Assembly: GCA_012519425.1 (NCBI GenBank)
Contig: JAAYQF010000066.1
Span: forward strand, 1-49,941
Source: Bacteroidales bacterium
GTDB taxonomy: Bacteria > Bacteroidota > Bacteroidia > Bacteroidales > Paludibacteraceae
DNA: 49,941 nt
Direction of reading: 5' to 3'
Shown piece after piece: positions 35,179-44,775 of this stretch. Numbering within the stretch: position 1 is the stretch's first letter; every line of letters begins with the position of its first letter. The position numbers and the translations under genes are program-made. The notes under the pieces are model-generated. The model was not told where the DNA came from, made no database searches, and worked only from the letters and a program-made list of their open reading frames with translations.

Positions 35179-38100
35179 ATGAAAAAATACATTTTATCGA
35201 TTTTGTTGTTGATCATCAGCTTTAGCGGCTATGCTACCTCAACCCCTGTGTCTCAATTGGCAATGGATCATGTTCCCATCACCGACCAGTTGCCGTATAA
35301 TTCGGTAAATCGTTTCTTCCAGGATAAGGAAGGATTTATTTGGCTGGGCACATTCGATGGGCTGTGCAGATACGATGGCTACAGGGTGTTGACCTTCAGG
35401 TCGAACACGCAGGACCCTGACTTGCTGACCAACAATGAAATAACAGCTATTGCCGAAGATAGTTGCAACAGGTTGTGGATTGGAACGAAAAAAGGCATGA
35501 ATATTTTGGACAAGCGGACTTATACCATTACACCTTTGGATATTCCTGCACTGATCCATGCTGAAATAAAATCCATCTTTTGTGCAGCGGACGGCACAAT
35601 CTGGGTAGGCACCAATCAGGATTTAATTCGTTTCGATGCAGACGGTTCTTTGAGAAAAATTTATAATGACGTTGTCCATTCGAGTGTTAATGCCATCTAT
35701 ACCGACAAGCAAGGTAAGCTTTGGATCACTGTTTGGAACCATGGTCTGCACCGGTACAACCCGGAAGAAGATTCATTTATTGCCTTACCTCCCGTAGGTA
35801 ACAGAAATAACCCCTTCCAGGTGTTTCAGGATAAAGATGATAATTTCTGGATATTGACCTGGGGGGATGGGATTTACCGGTTATCTCAGGACGACGCAGG
35901 TAATTTTAGCTATGAAAAACCCACCATTGATAATTATACTTTTACCGAACACGAAAACCGTTTTTTCAGTATTACCCAGGATGATAAAAACGGTTATCTA
36001 TGGCTGGCTTCAACAATTGGTCTATATGCTTTTGATTTTAGGGGAAATAATACTTTACACAAAATAGACATCGCTTCTTTGCTCAAAAAAACCAATAATA
36101 TTTTCAGTGAAATCATCAAGGACAAGGAAGGTAATTTGTGGATCAGTTCTTTTGGGGACGGTATCTTCACCATTAATTTTAAAAAGCCTTTTGTCCGGAA
36201 TTACGCCATGCCGGACATCAAAGCAAAAACAGGATTTAATCCTTATATTACAAGTTTATGTGCAGATAATCAAGGTAATATCTGGTTCAATCAAAATCGT
36301 TTTGGTTTGGGAATATTAAATACAAAGACGGGTACCGTCAAGCTCTTCCATGAATATCCGGAGATAAAACATTTGAAGGAGTTGAATTTCGTTAACTGCG
36401 TCTCGGGCTTTCGCTCCCTTCAAAATGAAATATGGATTGCATTGGCACAAAATGCGCACATCTATTCATTATCAAAAACGAATGGTAAAATAAAAATCAA
36501 TCGCACCATAGACCTGGAGCAAATCGCTCCAAACACGATCATCAATGATGTAGTTACCGGATTTTTCGAAGACAGAAGGAATAATATCTGGATCATTACG
36601 AACAATGACAAAATTTTGGTCAGAAACTACCATACAGAAACCATAAAGCCAATTGACATCTCGCTGAAGGGCATTACGGACATCACCGAAGACGTAAAGG
36701 GGAATATTTGGTTAAGCACTTCGCATGATGGGCTTTATTGTGTTTCCTTAGTCAACAACAATATTGATCATCTCAAAGTTACCTGCCTAAACACGGAAAA
36801 CAGCGCCATTCCCAGCAACCACATCGAAACCGTATGTGCCGGCTTAAACGGCCTGATTTGGATTGGCACTAAAGAAGGACATTTACTGTCCTATAATTTG
36901 TTGAATGGTACTTTCGAAGAACATGAATTCGTGGCTAATTATATCAGCGAACGCATCATGGATATCATTGCCGACCAACAAGAGCACATCTGGATTGTCA
37001 CTAACAAACGTGTGATAGAATTAAATCCGGAAAGCAGTGCATCGCGTACTTTTTCCAACAGAGACGGTGTGTTGGTCAATTCATTTTTGAAAAATTCACA
37101 TTTCATCAGCAAGAGTGGCAAGATATTTTTTGGAGGGCATAATGGTATTTCTGCTTTTACTTCTTCGGAAGATTTAGTCAGAAACCCCTCCCCTATTCTT
37201 GTCAGCTTAACCGATGTGGAAATAAACAATAAATCGGTATTGAATAACAATGGCAACACCCGGTTTGATGTCATTGACCAAAAAATTACCCTGCAACCCA
37301 AAGACAGAAATATTGAAATTCATTTTTCCACATTAAATCATTCTTTTCCGTCTAAGATCAGGTATGCTTACAAGATGAAGGGAACCGCTGACGATTGGGT
37401 TTATACCGACCGAAATCGTCAATCAGCTGTCTTTAATCAACTGAAAAGGGGTACCCATATCTTTGAATTAAAAGCCACGGATGAAAATGGCAACTGGTCG
37501 GAGCCCATGAAATTTACAATTTACAGACGTCCGGCTTTTTATGAAACATGGTGGGCTTTTACATTGTATTTTATTTTATTGATTGCCGGGCTTTACACAT
37601 CAGTGAACATCATCAGGAAAAGATTGAAATTGAGAAATGAGCTGAAAATTGCCAAAATCGAAAAAGAAAAATCAGAAGAACTGACCCAAAGCAAACTACA
37701 GTATTTCACCAATATCTCACACGATTTGCTGACGCCACTGACGATCGTATCCTGCCTGATTGATGATGCGGAAATGACACACAAAGAAAAGATAAATCAG
37801 TTGGAGCCGATGCGAACCAATATTCAGCGCCTCCGTCGTTTGCTCCGGCAAATCCTTGATTTCAGGAAAGTAGAAAGTGGCAATATGAAGTTGAAACTTT
37901 CATACGGCGACATCGTAGTATTCATCAAAGACATTTGTTTCACGAACTTCGAGCCCATCATGCAAAAAAAGCAAATTAAATTTGACTTTTCTTCTACCCA
38001 CAACCAGATTCTGGGATATTTTGATCCCGACAAAATTGACAAAGTCGTATTTAATTTACTATCCAACGCCCATAAATACACTCCGGAAGGCGGCGAAGTA

Positions 38101-39261
38101 AAAGTGGCTCTGGAATTAATTGATGAAAACAAATTGCTCATTCAAGTCAGTGATACAGGCATAGGGATTTCGGAGAAGGAGCAGGAATTGATTTTCACAC
38201 GCTTTTATACAGGAGAAGGACAGAAAATAAAAGATTCCAATGGAATAGGACTCTCACTCACCAAGGACTTAATTGAGTTGCATAGGGGCAGCATCCAGGT
38301 CACCAGTGCAGAAAACAAAGGGACAACTTTCAACATCATCATTCCCATTGACCAAAACAGTTACAGTACCCCGGAGATTGAACATTCCAACTTATTGGAT
38401 GTCACTGAAAAAGAATATGATGAAGACATATCGGACAACACACAGGAAGATTCTGAAGAAAAGCATTCCGGCACAGATCCCGAAGAACCGATTAACTTGC
38501 TTCTTGTGGAAGACAATGAAGAATTATCGAAAGTCATCAGTAAGTATTTATCCAAATTCTACCGGGTATATACGGCCACAAACGGTATAGCGGCTTTGAA
38601 TATTGTCCGGGAAAATGACATCGATATCATGGTAAGTGATGTGATGATGCCGGAGATGGACGGGTTTGAATTGACAAAGGAAATGAAAACCAATGTAGAA
38701 ACCAGTCATATTCCTATTTTGCTGCTGACGGCAAAAAACAGCACAGAAGATCGCATCGCCTCTTATAATGCGGGAGCTGACGGCTATATGTCAAAGCCCT
38801 TTGAAATTAAGGTTTTACATGCGCGGGTAGAAAATTTTATTTCACACAGAAGAAAGCAACAAAAGAAGTTTGTGTCTAATTTTGAAGTCAACCTGTCAAC
38901 CCTGGAATATACTTCCTTTAACGAACAGTTTTTAACCAATGCAATTAAAATTATTGAAGAAAATTTAGATCAAAAAGATTTGGATGTGAATACCTTGTCC
39001 GAGAAGCTTTTTGTGTCAAAATCGACTTTATACAGAAAGATAAAAACCATGACCGGTCTTTCGCCCAATGAGTTCGTTCGCAATATACGTTTGAAACATG
39101 CCTGTACACTGCTGAAGAACCAATCGGTTTCCATAACTGAAGTTGCAACCATAGTCGGTTTCTCAGACCCCAAATATTTTACGCTCTGCTTCAAGAATGA
39201 ATTCAATATGACTCCAAGAAAATATCAGAAATTGGAAGCTGCTTCTGATGAAGAATTGTAG
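35179..39261 (+). CDS. Hybrid two-component system regulator (HTCS) of the glycan locus
   Basis: 1,360 residues. Signal peptide (1-20); about 14 propeller repeats (e.g. GFIWLGTFDGLCRYDGY, GNLWISSFGDGIFTI) over residues 45-670, giving two seven-bladed propellers; Y_Y_Y domain about 690-785; a membrane span (about 790-815); histidine kinase with H-box SHDLLTPLT (His848), N-box NLLSNAHKYTPEGG, and G-boxes DTGIGI and GIGLSL; receiver with phosphoacceptor Asp1154 (SDVMMPEMDG); C-terminal AraC-type HTH (about 1250-1350). It senses an oligosaccharide in the periplasm and binds DNA from the membrane. Its position amid the enzyme genes shows it controls this locus. Its 3' end is 12 bases from the converging DUF2264 gene. 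Confidence 0.97.
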   Translation: MKKYILSILLLIISFSGYATSTPVSQLAMDHVPITDQLPYNSVNRFFQDKEGFIWLGTFDGLCRYDGYRVLTFRSNTQDPDLLTNNEITAIAEDSCNRLWIGTKKGMNILDKRTYTITPLDIPALIHAEIKSIFCAADGTIWVGTNQDLIRFDADGSLRKIYNDVVHSSVNAIYTDKQGKLWITVWNHGLHRYNPEEDSFIALPPVGNRNNPFQVFQDKDDNFWILTWGDGIYRLSQDDAGNFSYEKPTIDNYTFTEHENRFFSITQDDKNGYLWLASTIGLYAFDFRGNNTLHKIDIASLLKKTNNIFSEIIKDKEGNLWISSFGDGIFTINFKKPFVRNYAMPDIKAKTGFNPYITSLCADNQGNIWFNQNRFGLGILNTKTGTVKLFHEYPEIKHLKELNFVNCVSGFRSLQNEIWIALAQNAHIYSLSKTNGKIKINRTIDLEQIAPNTIINDVVTGFFEDRRNNIWIITNNDKILVRNYHTETIKPIDISLKGITDITEDVKGNIWLSTSHDGLYCVSLVNNNIDHLKVTCLNTENSAIPSNHIETVCAGLNGLIWIGTKEGHLLSYNLLNGTFEEHEFVANYISERIMDIIADQQEHIWIVTNKRVIELNPESSASRTFSNRDGVLVNSFLKNSHFISKSGKIFFGGHNGISAFTSSEDLVRNPSPILVSLTDVEINNKSVLNNNGNTRFDVIDQKITLQPKDRNIEIHFSTLNHSFPSKIRYAYKMKGTADDWVYTDRNRQSAVFNQLKRGTHIFELKATDENGNWSEPMKFTIYRRPAFYETWWAFTLYFILLIAGLYTSVNIIRKRLKLRNELKIAKIEKEKSEELTQSKLQYFTNISHDLLTPLTIVSCLIDDAEMTHKEKINQLEPMRTNIQRLRRLLRQILDFRKVESGNMKLKLSYGDIVVFIKDICFTNFEPIMQKKQIKFDFSSTHNQILGYFDPDKIDKVVFNLLSNAHKYTPEGGEVKVALELIDENKLLIQVSDTGIGISEKEQELIFTRFYTGEGQKIKDSNGIGLSLTKDLIELHRGSIQVTSAENKGTTFNIIIPIDQNSYSTPEIEHSNLLDVTEKEYDEDISDNTQEDSEEKHSGTDPEEPINLLLVEDNEELSKVISKYLSKFYRVYTATNGIAALNIVRENDIDIMVSDVMMPEMDGFELTKEMKTNVETSHIPILLLTAKNSTEDRIASYNAGADGYMSKPFEIKVLHARVENFISHRRKQQKKFVSNFEVNLSTLEYTSFNEQFLTNAIKIIEENLDQKDLDVNTLSEKLFVSKSTLYRKIKTMTGLSPNEFVRNIRLKHACTLLKNQSVSITEVATIVGFSDPKYFTLCFKNEFNMTPRKYQKLEAASDEEL

Positions 39262-39273
39262 GGTACGTGCTCA

Positions 39274-41295
39274 TTAGTCAAACACCACTATTTTCTCAGT
39301 ATCGTCATTGAAAACAATTTTCACAAAAGACTTATCATCGGCAACTTGAACTTGTTTGACCGGAGTCAGTTCTTTCTTCGAAAATTTTTTCTTTCCTTTT
39401 TTCCAAAGTTGCAGGGTGACATAAATTTGTTCAACTTCAATCTTATCTGTAGCAATGGACACTGCACATTTATCGCTTACAGGATGCAAACCTACCGGGT
39501 AAAGTGTTTCCGTAGCTTTCCATCCCGATAGCGGGATCAGTGCCAGTTGATACTCTCCGTTGTTGATGATACGGGCTGAGGTTCCTTTTACTTTCCTGAC
39601 CTTTTCACGGATGGGCTTGTTCAATTCAGGCAAAGAATAGTGTCCCAGGCGAATGTCTGTTGCAACGGGTGTACTCACCTTGTCAACCCGTAAAATGCCA
39701 TCAGGCAAAGTAATATCCGTTAATTGAAACTTGATGTTCTCGTTTGTTTCTATAACGGCATCCCGCCTGTACATGCCATCATCAAAATTTTTAAAGGTAT
39801 AAAGCCGCAAAACTTCCCATTCATTTTTTGCATTTTTGATGGCGTAATTCATAGATATTTCTCCCTCTTTTCCATCAGCCATCCAGGGAAACTCAGTATT
39901 GTATGCCAATTTATTATAGTTTTCACTGCTGCGGAACTTTTGCCAGTCAGTTGATACCCGCTCATGGCACCAGGAGCGCATCTCGGCTGCACCTGAGTTG
40001 GGATAATCGGTAATCATCAAATTAGTGATCTTTTGGAATTTATTATATACCCTACCCCTTTGAAGCTCATTTTCCCAGGGTCCGTTGTTCTCTACTGCGG
40101 TCCAGAAAATATTGTCTTCCGGCAACAGCAAGCTCAAAAATGCTTTACCCATCCAATACACGCTACCTCTGCAACTATATATTTGTGTTGCAGGCTCAAA
40201 CGCTTTATAGAAACCTAAAGAAGGCACATTGTCTTCCATCATATCAGGATTTTGCAAAAACTGAAGCAAGGTACTCGAAGCAATTCTTCTCATCCATCCG
40301 TAATTGATGGCAGGGTCTTCAAAATAGCCCAACAGGGACAAGGGAACAACCGAACCAAAACGGTAAGGAATACTGCGCCCCCACATATTCATACGTCCGT
40401 CCCGGTTAAACATATAGGGGTAATTATCGACCATATCGTACAGGTTAGACATGAATTTTTCAGCATATTCCGGATATTGCTTCACACCGTATAATTGAGA
40501 CCACACCGGTCCATAGGTCTGGAAAGCCCACATGCTGTAATAATCATAAGCAGGCGCATCATTGTACCAACCCTGAGCACGGTAAAACTTCAATGCTTTT
40601 TCCAAATTATCAATCAGCAGTTTTTCATTTACCTGATATCCTTGCTCTTTGAAGAAACTCAATATAAAGATATTAAAAAAGCGCCAATTGGAATCGATGG
40701 TCGGTCCGTCTCCATAACTCAACATGGTAGCAGCCAAAGCATCCTTTTGAGCCTGTGTTAAAGGGTCCCAAAGAACCTCAGGGGATACGGAAAGTGAAAT
40801 TGCCAGGGCACCGAACTCAACTAAAATCTGACTGGGACCTCCACTACCCCGGTGTTTAATAAAACTTGGACTTTGCGGGTCAATTAAATTTAAAATCTGG
40901 TGGTGATAATAATCGACAACACGAATATTGTTCAACACCAAATCAGGCTTTTCCTTCAGCAAAGGAGCGGCAACAAACAAGGTACGACAAAGTCCTTCCA
41001 GTTTTTCAGTAGGAACCTGTCCTTCATTCTGCGGATAAGTTTTGTCGTGCTGTTTCGGAAACTTCATGGGATCGTCGATGTGGTTGATGTAGCTAAAGGC
41101 ACCTTCCAAAATGTATTCAGCCGCATCAATCCAATGTTGACGAGTTAGCCCGGTAAGAGGACTAAGTTCATAATCAGGCTGCCGGACTTCAAATACCATG
41201 GGAGCATCCGGACTTTCCGATGCTGCTGACTGAAATCCCGTTATTATCAAACTAAAAAATACTAACAAATACCAATGGTTAAAAAATTTACGCAT
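39274..41295 (-). CDS. DUF2264 family protein (GH154-like, possible beta-glucuronidase)
   Basis: 673 residues from the ATG at 41295; a tandem-duplicated upstream ATG (41316) would add MRIKSYF. Signal peptide about 1-26. DUF2264 is an alpha-toroid fold: repeated helix segments (LTRQHWIDAAEYILEGAFSY; GYQVNEKLLIDNLEKALKFY) and acid-rich loops (HRGSGGPSQ, YGDGPTIDSNWRFF, RDGRMNMWGRSIPYRFG) are seen. From memory some DUF2264 proteins are GH154 beta-glucuronidases. No type IX tail is visible, so it is likely periplasmic. It follows the BNR_4 gene by 78 bases and converges with the HTCS gene. Confidence 0.8.
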   Translation of the reverse strand: MRKFFNHWYLLVFFSLIITGFQSAASESPDAPMVFEVRQPDYELSPLTGLTRQHWIDAAEYILEGAFSYINHIDDPMKFPKQHDKTYPQNEGQVPTEKLEGLCRTLFVAAPLLKEKPDLVLNNIRVVDYYHHQILNLIDPQSPSFIKHRGSGGPSQILVEFGALAISLSVSPEVLWDPLTQAQKDALAATMLSYGDGPTIDSNWRFFNIFILSFFKEQGYQVNEKLLIDNLEKALKFYRAQGWYNDAPAYDYYSMWAFQTYGPVWSQLYGVKQYPEYAEKFMSNLYDMVDNYPYMFNRDGRMNMWGRSIPYRFGSVVPLSLLGYFEDPAINYGWMRRIASSTLLQFLQNPDMMEDNVPSLGFYKAFEPATQIYSCRGSVYWMGKAFLSLLLPEDNIFWTAVENNGPWENELQRGRVYNKFQKITNLMITDYPNSGAAEMRSWCHERVSTDWQKFRSSENYNKLAYNTEFPWMADGKEGEISMNYAIKNAKNEWEVLRLYTFKNFDDGMYRRDAVIETNENIKFQLTDITLPDGILRVDKVSTPVATDIRLGHYSLPELNKPIREKVRKVKGTSARIINNGEYQLALIPLSGWKATETLYPVGLHPVSDKCAVSIATDKIEVEQIYVTLQLWKKGKKKFSKKELTPVKQVQVADDKSFVKIVFNDDTEKIVVFD

Positions 41296-41330
41296 GAAAT
41301 ATGATTTTATACGCATGAAATATGATTTTA
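41290..41330 (-). repeat. 21-bp tandem duplication spanning the DUF2264 start
   Basis: The unit ACGCATGAAATATGATTTTA occurs at 41290 and again at 41311 (plus-strand reading), so the leader and ATG are doubled in frame. Both starts are usable. Confidence 0.9.
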
Positions 41331-41373
41331 ATTATCAGTTTCTCATAAGTAACCGGGACAGATACTATTATAA

Positions 41374-44300
41374 TTATAAAAGGATTTTCCTGATGGTCTT
41401 GGCTGAATCTGTTTCAACCATCACAACATACAAACCTTTAGCAAGGTTGGTATTTGTAGAATAAATTGAACCATTAACATTTTGGCTGATATAAGCTTTA
41501 CCCAAAACATCATAAATATTGACATTCTTAATGACAGCCCGACTCCTGATGTAAATTTGTCCATTTTCCGCACTGATGATACAGGTATTTTCTACTTTCT
41601 GTTCCGGAGTTGTGGTGCCGTTTTCACCCGGAGCAAAAGCACCGTTTTGATAGTTTACATAGAATATTTCTGCGTCTAAATAACCGGTAGAATAATTTTT
41701 CCCGATTTGTAATCTATTTGTATAGGTAAAACTCTTCAACGATAGCCCGGCAATGCCATACATTGCCCATTGTCCGGAAAAGGTAAGGTAATAAGTACCG
41801 GCTTCTTTCGAGGTAAAAACAAAACCGGCAGGTCGTAAGACTTGTGCCGTTGGAGAAGTATAAAAAGTTTGAGAATCGTAGATGCCGGAAACATTATTGC
41901 TTGTACTGATCCCTATGGTCATAGAACGCGAAGAAGTTGCATTGCTCCAGTATTCATACAACAGAGAAAAATCATAATTCGTATTTGCTTCTAAAACGAC
42001 AGGATAAAAATAGGTAGCATTGGAAATTTCGTTACCATCCCATCGAATGGTCATAAAACGACCGGTATAAGCATTATCATTCTCAACATTGTGTGTAGCA
42101 GTTTCATAGCGCACACCTCCTCCGCCACCGGCTGTATTCCAGGGAATTTTATCGGTTGAAGCACTCCAGCCATATGCAGTCGGTTTTTCGGTACCGGCAG
42201 CCGACGAACCAGCCCAGTCACCAATCACATCTTCTCCATAAGTAACTGCTGATTCTGCTTCCGTATCATCCTGAAGAATATCTTTGATAAAATCAAGATT
42301 TTGTGTTCCGATATACTGAACACCGCGAAACACATGCACTTGATCTCCCTCTACGGCAAAACGATAGGTCTGTTCCCGGGAATTATCTGCAAAACTGATT
42401 GTCTGCGGATTGTTTAATGGAGACGTTGCCTGTATGGACGTTTCATTGATGGACATGCGGAATCCCTTACCCGTTTTTGCACGTGCTTCTATGTCCAGTC
42501 CGCGCCCTGTAGCAGCATTGATCTTTGTCTTTACCTCTATGCTATACTCCCCGGAGGGATCAAAGGGAGTCACAGAAAAAACATCCTTTCCGGAAGCGTC
42601 AATTGTTTTTTTTTGACTGACTAACACCTGATCCAGACTCACTTTTTTCTCCAGGTCCGGTGGAGTAAGCACATCACTAAACTCTTCATTGGCTTTTTCG
42701 GGATACAAGGATGTCGCGGGAATCAGTGCTTTCGGTGTGTGGACACTTGACCAGGATAAAGAAACAGCTTGAGAACCCTTGCTCTCAATTACAATATTGT
42801 TCTTATGAGAAGGGATCAACTTATATTCAAAACTCTCCTCTTTGGATGTACCGGAAGGTTTAATAAAAGCGGTCTGCAAACTATTTACAAAAACTGAAGT
42901 TTCCATCGAAGTATTTACATGCAAAGTGTATTGTTCACCGTGGATGGTTTCGAATGTGCCCGACCAGCGAATACTTTTAGTTCCGGTGGGAATCACGCTT
43001 TGGTCCGGTGTAGCCACCGTTTCGGAACTAATTAATTGCGTGTAGTCATCATCCGAGAAATATTCGGCTAATAAACCTGTTCCATCGGGTGTGTGTGGGT
43101 TTTGAGTCAGGTAATCAATCACGGTTATTTTTCTATCTGCTCCCAGATACACAAAAGATAAAACACCGCTGTTTTTTAAGAGCGGGCGGTCAACCAAAGG
43201 CTCCGACAGGAATCTTCCTGCATCTGCATCCGACAATAAATCCCAATCCTGATAATTATTGGCATCCGTGGCTGCATATACTTCAGCGCCGTTGGATACA
43301 ACATAGGCATTGTCAAAAGCATCGAAACTCAAATTGACCCTGCAATAAGAATGTACCGTTGCACCATTTTTTTTGAGTTGTATTTTTTTCCAGGTACCGT
43401 CCGTATCCCTGAAACGATGGTGCAAACGAGCTTTTTGACGGGAGCTTCCCCAATTACTGTCACTTGCTTGTCCGTCAGGAATATGTGAATTTACCGCATG
43501 GATACGTCCTTTACTGTCCACATCCTGCGTCTCCTGATTGATATACCCGCGATTGTACGGAATGGTTTCTACCTTCAGACTGGCTTTGGTCTGACCCAAA
43601 CACGAACCGGTAACATTATTAAAAACCGGATCCATCAATTGAGTGGTTGCCACCTGGTTATTTTGCGTATCTTTCCAGGTGCGACCGTCATCCTCGCTGT
43701 AAGCATAACAAAAATCATGATTGCTTCCTCCTCCGAAATCATCACGCCAGCACCAGGTTATGTGTAATCTTCCCAGCTTATCGTAAGTCATACCGTTGAT
43801 ATAAGCACATGCATCAGGCTGAACATCTTCTCCTTGAATATAACGACCTATCAGGGTCCACTTCTTAGTTGTCCCGTCGTACTCACGCAAGTAGCTATCC
43901 CCATATCCACTCCAGCGGAAGCGACATTCAAACAGCAGGTTGCCATTAGGCATGGAAATGAAACGTGGATAGGTAACATTGGGAACAGTCTTATCCATGA
44001 TGGAAGTGGTGGGACCGAAAGTGCTTGCTTTCCAGGGCATATTATCCGGATCATTTGCGGAGCCCGTTCTTGAAAAACAATAATGCAGATTATCGTTGTG
44101 ATGGTCGTAAGCCAGATGAATGCTTCCGTCCTTTTCACAAATACCCATGGTGATCACATTATGTGCATCATCAGCTGAGTTTTTATATGCTAACATCACT
44201 TCCTCCCAATCACCAACCGGCATTTTACGCCTAGCTATGCATACATTGCGACTTAAACTGTAATACACGGTGTATTGATATCCCTTATAGGTAAGGATAC

Positions 44301-44466
44301 CATCGGTTTGAAACTGCTGACCGGACAATTGCTCCCCCGTTCCAAACACATAAGCCGAAACAGACGGATTAGACTCACCAATACGAACAGCCTGAACATT
44401 CACGGCTGCATGTACGGACAAACCTAAAAAAGCTGAGAACAACAGTAGAATGATTTGTTTCTTCAT
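41374..44466 (-). CDS. Secreted BNR_4 beta-propeller with lyase-like active site, PA14 domain and type IX tail
   Basis: 1,030 residues from ATG 44466 (MKKQIILLLFSAFLGLSVHA, signal 1-20); an upstream ATG (44553) is rejected as it would precede the signal. BNR_4 propeller about 25-455, with a motif string DDAHNVITMGICEKDGSIHL, then AYDHHNDNLHY. Residues His102, His122, Tyr166 and Arg182 have the same relative spacing as the residues I recall for PL25 ulvan lyase (His123, His143, Tyr188, Arg204). PA14 about 465-590; LamG-like stretch about 620-760; another beta domain about 785-930; type IX tail about 960-1030 (NVNIYDVLGKAYISQNVNGS). Related folds include PL24/25/42 and GH145, acting on rhamnose-glucuronate linkages. 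First gene of a two-gene unit with DUF2264. Confidence 0.8.
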   Translation of the reverse strand: MKKQIILLLFSAFLGLSVHAAVNVQAVRIGESNPSVSAYVFGTGEQLSGQQFQTDGILTYKGYQYTVYYSLSRNVCIARRKMPVGDWEEVMLAYKNSADDAHNVITMGICEKDGSIHLAYDHHNDNLHYCFSRTGSANDPDNMPWKASTFGPTTSIMDKTVPNVTYPRFISMPNGNLLFECRFRWSGYGDSYLREYDGTTKKWTLIGRYIQGEDVQPDACAYINGMTYDKLGRLHITWCWRDDFGGGSNHDFCYAYSEDDGRTWKDTQNNQVATTQLMDPVFNNVTGSCLGQTKASLKVETIPYNRGYINQETQDVDSKGRIHAVNSHIPDGQASDSNWGSSRQKARLHHRFRDTDGTWKKIQLKKNGATVHSYCRVNLSFDAFDNAYVVSNGAEVYAATDANNYQDWDLLSDADAGRFLSEPLVDRPLLKNSGVLSFVYLGADRKITVIDYLTQNPHTPDGTGLLAEYFSDDDYTQLISSETVATPDQSVIPTGTKSIRWSGTFETIHGEQYTLHVNTSMETSVFVNSLQTAFIKPSGTSKEESFEYKLIPSHKNNIVIESKGSQAVSLSWSSVHTPKALIPATSLYPEKANEEFSDVLTPPDLEKKVSLDQVLVSQKKTIDASGKDVFSVTPFDPSGEYSIEVKTKINAATGRGLDIEARAKTGKGFRMSINETSIQATSPLNNPQTISFADNSREQTYRFAVEGDQVHVFRGVQYIGTQNLDFIKDILQDDTEAESAVTYGEDVIGDWAGSSAAGTEKPTAYGWSASTDKIPWNTAGGGGGVRYETATHNVENDNAYTGRFMTIRWDGNEISNATYFYPVVLEANTNYDFSLLYEYWSNATSSRSMTIGISTSNNVSGIYDSQTFYTSPTAQVLRPAGFVFTSKEAGTYYLTFSGQWAMYGIAGLSLKSFTYTNRLQIGKNYSTGYLDAEIFYVNYQNGAFAPGENGTTTPEQKVENTCIISAENGQIYIRSRAVIKNVNIYDVLGKAYISQNVNGSIYSTNTNLAKGLYVVMVETDSAKTIRKILL

Positions 44467-44775
44467 GAGATATAAATTAAGCAATTGAATAATTTTATTA
44501 AAAACTGCTAAGGTAATGCATTTCTCTCGAAAATTAGAACAAATAATAATCAAATAGGTGGATAAAATCGTTCAAAATGATTGGATGTACAACTCAACGG
44601 CAAACATCCCATGCTGTTCTCAAAAGCTTTATCACCTCATTTTTCATCCGATATTTAAAGAATGAAGTTCCATCTGCCTTTCATTCTTTCCTTTGGAAAA
44701 TTAGAAAATACTGCTTATGTTTGCCTGTCTCGAAAAAAATCATTTAAAAATCATTTAAAAATCTTTCAAAGCAAT
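44467..44775. other. Divergent intergenic region between BNR_4 and DUF6055-like genes
   Basis: 309 bases, AT-rich. It holds the plus-strand promoter at 44692-44723. No exact TAnnTTTG was found for the minus-strand BNR_4 gene. The frame from ATG 44662 through this region is open but begins upstream of the promoter. Confidence 0.6.
44692..44723 (+). promoter_or_regulatory. Promoter of the DUF6055-like/GH2 operon
   Basis: TTTG (44692-44695), 20-base spacer, TATGTTTG (44716-44723): a near-perfect match. It lies downstream of the ATG at 44662, so translation must begin at 44776. Confidence 0.75.

Noticed and set aside
44662-44775. Upstream ATG for the DUF6055-like protein
   Set aside because: It lies upstream of a strong promoter, and the signal peptide begins at 44776.
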